Assembly: GCA_002748015.1 (NCBI GenBank)
Contig: PDRH01000031.1
Span: forward strand, 1 to 9,562
Length of the DNA: 9,562 nucleotides
DNA from: Bacteroidota bacterium
GTDB taxonomy: Bacteria > Bacteroidota > Bacteroidia > Bacteroidales > CAJPTX01
Direction of reading: 5' to 3'
Part shown: positions 5,620-9,562 of the stretch, in pieces
How the letters are laid out: every line of letters begins with the position of its first letter
Numbering within the stretch: position 1 is the first letter of the stretch
Notes under the pieces: generated by a model
Told to the model about the DNA's origin: nothing
What the model saw: only the letters and a program-made list of their open reading frames with translations
The model's database searches: none
Translations under genes and position numbers: made by a program

Positions 5620-8600
5620 TTAGTAGGAAATGATAATTAGGCCCTTTTGCCGTTCAAATGAATTGATATACCCCTTCTCTTTTAGTAGTTGACAGAGCTC
5701 TTCGCCTTCCTTGGTGTATTGAATAACAGCGTATGCTCTACTACGTCCGATGTTGTTGTATGGCTTGGGGAGTAGGATCAGTAGCTGGTCAATCTGTTCA
5801 TCTTGATAATTGTTCTGCTGGAGGAGGAGGTTAACCAGCTTGAGCTTTTGTTGATCCGGTAGCGTTGAGTGGATAAATAGCTTTTTTAAGGGTTCATCTG
5901 GTAATCCTAAGGGGCTATTCGCTGCTAGTATAAGCTCGATCACGGTATTACATACTTGCTCCTCTTCTAGATATTCTGGTGTGAGGTGTTGGATTAGCGT
6001 TTTTTTCTCGTCCGGATTTAGCGCTTTAGAGGTTAGTAGTATGGCTACTATTCTTTTGCTCTTTGCTGTTGGAAATGGCTCTATTAGCTTATTTCTGTAG
6101 TGTAGTAGGTAGTATTTGAGCAGGGTGCTATTACGTTCGCTCCAATAGGTGATGGCATCTGGGGATAGGGGGATTATGGAGTGGTCTATGAGGAGCTTGA
6201 TGCGGTCTGGGGATAGCGTATGGGTATGCTCTGCGTCTTCTCGGTGGGCTGAAAATCTGGGGAGCAATTTCTCATATGTGTTGGAAAGTAGGGATTCGTT
6301 GAGCATGAAGGCGTGGAAGAGGTCGCTAAGGAGGTTTTTGGGGACATCTCGTCTAGCTAGGGTGTCGACACCATCCTCAATGAATTGCGTGAGCTGCTTG
6401 TGCGTGGACCCTGGACGGAACTCATGTAGGTAGTGGTGTACGCCTTCCCAGTTCGTGTGGATGAGGTCGCAGTCGAAGGCCAGGATCTCCGCTTGCCGTG
6501 TCTCTGCGTCTGGTAGCGTTAGCCCTTGCTCCTTTAGATTGCCATCAAGCTTATCAAGATGGAATTGTATCCTTTGGCGTTTGAGGTAGTCCCTGAAGGG
6601 GGCCTGATGCTCTTTGTCCTTAACGGCCATGTAAAGGAGCGTAAGGATGGTTGCCTCCGAGCTCTCCTTTGCGGTATTCTCCGTGAATACATTCGCTAGG
6701 CAGTGGGGTAGGTTGTCGTTGATGTATTTGCTGAGGGTTTTATCCCCGAGGCCGTAGATGAGCGTTAGGTTGAGGTTCTCTTCTTTGATGGGTTTCTGGG
6801 TTAGGTGGTTGGCGATGCGGAGTACATTTTGGGTGGTGAGCTTGTAGGTGCTATGCATTAGGGCTGTTTCCAGAAGTGGGGCGGTGGTGAAGGCTAGGGA
6901 TTCGAACTTGTAGCGGTGCTTGTCCAGGAGTTCCATGAGCAGCTCCTCGGCATCGGGCCAGTCTAGGTCTGCTAGGAATTGGCAGTTCGCTTCTATCCAT
7001 TGCTGGCTCTCGGGGGTGGAGTGTTCTAGCTCGGCGTAGCGTATCCAGATTTCTGTGAGGGTGTTCCGGTACTGCTCATCGTAGGAGGCTAGATCGTCCC
7101 ATGTAGGGGCTTTGCTGCTAGCGAACAGCTTATCGAATGGGTATCCTAAGTTGGGCTTTTTGTAGGTCTTTTGCTTTCTCCAGTATTCGTAGTACTGGGC
7201 GATAAAGTCCCATGCTTTATGGTCAAGGATGTGATCTACTACTTTCTGCATGCGTTTGTCGGAGAGCTTGGTGGCGAGATGGTGTATCAACTCTATGTGT
7301 AGGCAGGCCTTGGTTCCGTATACCGTGTCTGGGATGTACTCGTAGCAGGCGGCGATGCTATCGACGGGGTGGTCGTAGGGGTGGCTTTTGCTAATCCGTA
7401 GTTCCTGTGTGAAGCGCCGATCGTTAGGGCTGATGTATACATCATAGCTAAGGGAGGTATAGATGTGGTGGTCTTCGTCTATGTATCCGCTGAGGATGAG
7501 GTATAGGGCTAGGGGTGGTAGTTGCAGCTCCATGAGTTCTTCACACTCATCCAGATCAATGCAGGCCATGAGCTGGCTAAGGGGAAGGGTTGCACCCTCC
7601 TCGGTGTCATTTTCCTCTTGGTATTGTTCGAGGAAGGTCTCGCGGAGCATGATGCATTCATATACGTCCCCCTTTGAGACCTGGAGGTCAAAGAATAGCA
7701 TGGGGTAGTAGTTCTTTAATACGATCATCCCCAGGAGCTTCGGGTAGTCCAGCGTATTGCCGTTGGCCTCTAGAGTTTCCTTGTACTGGTAGAATTCGTT
7801 GGCGATATTCTGCAGGAGGCGCATGTCAATGATGTAGAAGCTCAGGTCCTTTATGCAGGGGTCAAGCTCATTGAGCCAGCTAACCTCCTCCTTATCAGCC
7901 CTTCGCTCTAGTTCTTTCTTGAGCATATCGCAGGAGTTGGAGGAGTTGATGACCGGGATGACGGTGGTGATGTAGTCGAAGAACTTGGTTCGTTTTTCCC
8001 CCTCCGGGAAGAGGTCGTCCCGGACGGCATAGATGAAGGTGACTTTCCTAGAGATCGTTTTGGAACGGTTGAGTAGCTGGTTTAGCTCGCGCAGCTTGAC
8101 GAAAAGCTCGGGCGAATTGAAGCGGTCCAGGTCTTCGAAGATGATTACGTTGTAGCTAGTGGCCTGGAAGAAGTATATGATTTCATCGAGGTGTTGCATT
8201 AGGATCGATGATCGCTCCAGCTGCAGCTCTAGTCCCTGGAGGTGGAGGGTGCGGATTCGTACATTTCCAGTGCGCAGTATGACGTATTTTGCCGTGCGGC
8301 CTGCGATGTATACAAGGTAGAGGATTAGGTAGATTTGCGCAATGGTCGGTACGTTGGTGGTCAGTAGCTCTGCGAGCCAAGGTAGTGCGCCCGTCAGGGA
8401 GGGAAGGTTGAGGGAGAGGGCTATGAGGGAGAGGACGAATGCAAGGGTGCGTAGGTTAAGTTCGATTTTGGGTACGTGATGTATACGTGCTATCCGGGAG
8501 TTGGGTAGCCTTTTCTTAGTCTCCCGGTAGATTAGCTGCTGGAGTATCTGGGTTTCTATCCTTTGCCCGAGAGCATCTGGTTCTTTAGCATCATCCTCGT

Positions 8601-8901
8601 TGCTCGTTAGGTTTGCGAGCGAGATGGTGAGGTAGCAAAAGGCGGGGTAATCTTGTTGCAGGGTCTTGAGGATGGAGCTTTTCCCCGAGCCGTAGGGGCC
8701 GGTAAGGCCGATGTTCTTCACCTCGGGGTGGCCTAGCTGGCTGGCGATGTCCCTAATGGGTCTGTAGTTGGGTTTATCCTTCTCGATGCGGCAGGGGGCT
8801 AGATGGAATGCGTTCTGCTGGTCTTCGTTTGCGGTCTGTTTGCTCTGGGAAATGTAGCAACGAAGCCCCTGTATATACCCTCTTACCCTGCTTATATTCA
8901 T
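5620..8901 (-). CDS. YobI-family membrane-associated P-loop NTPase, 1093 aa
   Basis: The N-terminal third matches the YobI-like P-loop NTPase family, related in layout to KAP NTPases. AFHLAP (31-36) leads to NIGLTGPYGSGKSSILKT (63-80), which contains a perfect Walker A. The family segment CYLTISLANL (89-98) follows, then IETQILQQLIYR (115-126). Two hydrophobic membrane segments lie at about 149-176 and 186-209, inserted between Walker A and Walker B as the family shows. Walker B is NVIIFEDLDRF (251-261), followed by FVKLRELNQLLNRS (267-280) and the sensor-like FIYAVRDDLF (289-298). The remaining roughly 790 residues are Leu-rich and mainly helical with no motif I recognise. The start at 8901 has no Shine-Dalgarno; an A-rich leader of about 32 nt follows the -7 element. 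It is transcribed alone and divergent from the gene at 9068. GC looks lower than in the genes at the window's ends. Biological role is unproven; NTP-dependent membrane signalling, possibly in defence, is inference. Confidence 0.93.
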   Translation of the reverse strand: MNISRVRGYIQGLRCYISQSKQTANEDQQNAFHLAPCRIEKDKPNYRPIRDIASQLGHPEVKNIGLTGPYGSGKSSILKTLQQDYPAFCYLTISLANLTSNEDDAKEPDALGQRIETQILQQLIYRETKKRLPNSRIARIHHVPKIELNLRTLAFVLSLIALSLNLPSLTGALPWLAELLTTNVPTIAQIYLILYLVYIAGRTAKYVILRTGNVRIRTLHLQGLELQLERSSILMQHLDEIIYFFQATSYNVIIFEDLDRFNSPELFVKLRELNQLLNRSKTISRKVTFIYAVRDDLFPEGEKRTKFFDYITTVIPVINSSNSCDMLKKELERRADKEEVSWLNELDPCIKDLSFYIIDMRLLQNIANEFYQYKETLEANGNTLDYPKLLGMIVLKNYYPMLFFDLQVSKGDVYECIMLRETFLEQYQEENDTEEGATLPLSQLMACIDLDECEELMELQLPPLALYLILSGYIDEDHHIYTSLSYDVYISPNDRRFTQELRISKSHPYDHPVDSIAACYEYIPDTVYGTKACLHIELIHHLATKLSDKRMQKVVDHILDHKAWDFIAQYYEYWRKQKTYKKPNLGYPFDKLFASSKAPTWDDLASYDEQYRNTLTEIWIRYAELEHSTPESQQWIEANCQFLADLDWPDAEELLMELLDKHRYKFESLAFTTAPLLETALMHSTYKLTTQNVLRIANHLTQKPIKEENLNLTLIYGLGDKTLSKYINDNLPHCLANVFTENTAKESSEATILTLLYMAVKDKEHQAPFRDYLKRQRIQFHLDKLDGNLKEQGLTLPDAETRQAEILAFDCDLIHTNWEGVHHYLHEFRPGSTHKQLTQFIEDGVDTLARRDVPKNLLSDLFHAFMLNESLLSNTYEKLLPRFSAHREDAEHTHTLSPDRIKLLIDHSIIPLSPDAITYWSERNSTLLKYYLLHYRNKLIEPFPTAKSKRIVAILLTSKALNPDEKKTLIQHLTPEYLEEEQVCNTVIELILAANSPLGLPDEPLKKLFIHSTLPDQQKLKLVNLLLQQNNYQDEQIDQLLILLPKPYNNIGRSRAYAVIQYTKEGEELCQLLKEKGYINSFERQKGLIIISY

Positions 8902-8936
8902 GGTTTGTATTTTTGATTATATGCTTTATTTGTTGG

Positions 8937-8944
8937 CAAAGGTA
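8937..8944 (-). promoter_or_regulatory. Promoter -7 element (TACCTTTG) of the YobI-like gene
   Basis: TACCTTTG on the minus strand fits TAnnTTTG and is followed by CCAAC; it lies 35 nt before the ATG at 8901. No -33 TTG is seen at the usual distance. With its outer bases (8935-8946) it is an exact inverted copy of the -7 element of the divergent gene. Confidence 0.6.
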
Positions 8945-8995
8945 GCGTTTTTCGGCTATACGTACCTTGCTGTTCTAGCTCAGCAATCCCCCCCC

Positions 8996-9025
8996 TTGCT
9001 CTTGTCCCTAGCTATGCTACCTTTG
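8996..9025 (+). promoter_or_regulatory. Promoter of the right-edge gene (-33 TTG, -7 TACCTTTG)
   Basis: TTG at 8996-8998, a 19-bp spacer and TACCTTTG at 9018-9025 give the best full match in the window to the Bacteroidota promoter layout. The leader to the ATG at 9068 is about 40 nt. A run of eight C (8988-8995) touches the -33 element. Confidence 0.65.
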
Positions 9026-9067
9026 CCGGTAACATTAAGCATCAGCCCTTCTGAAAGAGAATACACC

Positions 9068-9562
9068 ATGAGCATATACGTTGCCAAGATATACACCGTT
9101 CAGCACTACGGCTTCCGGCGGCTGGATGAGGAGAAGACCTTCATGTCCTACGAGGGTGCGCTGGCCTACCTGCGGGAGGAGTTCTTCGAGGAGGAGGACC
9201 CGGACGGGTGGGGGAGGGACTACTTCGCGGAGATCGCCGAGTACCGGCCGCAGGGGGAGGAGGTGCTGATCGTCACGACGAGGTATACGCTGCTGGGGGA
9301 GGTGTTCGCCACGCTCCGGAGCGATGAGGAGGAGGAGCGGCCTGGCGTTGGGGTGGATGAGGGCTATGTGCCGGCCTTCCGGGAGGGGGACCTCGTGAGG
9401 ATAACGAGCCGGTGGGGTGTTAGCCTGATGCCTAACGATGGGCTAGTCGGGGTGGTTACCGGAGTGCCGAAGTCCTACGAGGATTGGCGGAGGACGGCGT
9501 CGGGGGCGTGGGATCCCGTGTACATGGTGGAGTGTATAGCCCCGACGGGCTACATGACGCAC
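9068..9562 (+). CDS. Unrecognised acidic protein, N-terminal 165 residues (runs off right edge)
   Basis: From the ATG at 9068 the plus strand is open for 165 codons to the end of the window, so the gene is incomplete. I do not recognise the family. Residues 1-35 (MSIYVAKIYTVQHYGFR and following) look like a strand followed by an amphipathic helix (YEGALAYLREEFFEEE, 28-43). Residues 36-92 are strongly acidic, with EEEDPD (41-46) and DEEEE (86-90) clusters. From about 103 (FREGDLVRI) to 157 (VYMVECI) there is a strand-rich part beginning Gly-Asp-x-Val and containing GLVGVVTGVP (125-134), suggestive of a small SH3/KOW-like barrel; this is weak. No signal peptide or membrane segment was seen. Codons are very GC-rich (one 60-base line counts 40 G+C), unlike the divergent neighbour. 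The start follows a well-formed promoter by about 40 nt; a Shine-Dalgarno is only weakly suggested (GAAAGAG). Function unknown. Confidence 0.8.
   Translation, partial: MSIYVAKIYTVQHYGFRRLDEEKTFMSYEGALAYLREEFFEEEDPDGWGRDYFAEIAEYRPQGEEVLIVTTRYTLLGEVFATLRSDEEEERPGVGVDEGYVPAFREGDLVRITSRWGVSLMPNDGLVGVVTGVPKSYEDWRRTASGAWDPVYMVECIAPTGYMTH

Noticed and set aside
9209..9220. Gly-Trp-Gly-Arg in the right-edge protein as a third WGR domain
   Set aside because: The string occurs in an acidic stretch without the surrounding YLE, KFWE and terminal charged-helix pattern of the two real WGR domains.

Overview
The window looks like an accessory stretch of a Bacteroidota chromosome, most likely Bacteroidales. 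The evidence is the promoter type (five TAnnTTTG -7 elements) and the families present: an AAA-ATPase_like/PD-(D/E)XK protein, a DUF6266 protein, bacterial WGR-domain proteins and a YobI-type P-loop NTPase. GC is fairly high for the group outside the large YobI-like gene. A Porphyromonas-like host is a guess. No rRNA, tRNA, CRISPR array, integrase or transposase was seen.

Left block (1-3505, all minus strand). In transcription order it holds a 420-aa WGR-domain protein (3505-2243), a 546-aa ATPase with a C-terminal PD-(D/E)XK nuclease-like domain (2116-476) with its own promoter, and a second WGR-domain gene that starts inside the ATPase stop codon (482) and runs off the left edge. The ATPase and second WGR gene overlap by 7 nt and are almost certainly co-translated. 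Two WGR proteins bracketing an ATPase/nuclease is the most system-like arrangement here, although its function is unknown.

Middle block (3506-5619). A divergent promoter region of about 260 bp separates the first WGR gene from a 300-aa DUF3137-type protein with two N-terminal membrane segments (3766-4668, plus). This converges, 16 nt apart, on a 254-aa DUF6266 protein (5449-4685, minus). The 170-bp gap upstream of DUF6266 contains a near-perfect 20-bp-arm hairpin directly beside a four-run G-tract, probably the 3' boundary of the next gene.

Right block (5620-9562). A 1093-aa YobI-family membrane-associated P-loop NTPase (8901-5620, minus) is separated by a compact divergent promoter from an unrecognised acidic protein (9068 to the right edge, plus). 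The two -7 elements form a 12-bp inverted repeat. The YobI-like gene appears lower in GC than the genes at either end, as judged by hand counts of a few lines, consistent with separate acquisition.

No complete known defence or metabolic system can be named. The candidates worth pursuing are the WGR-ATPase/nuclease-WGR cluster and the YobI-like NTPase with its divergent neighbour.
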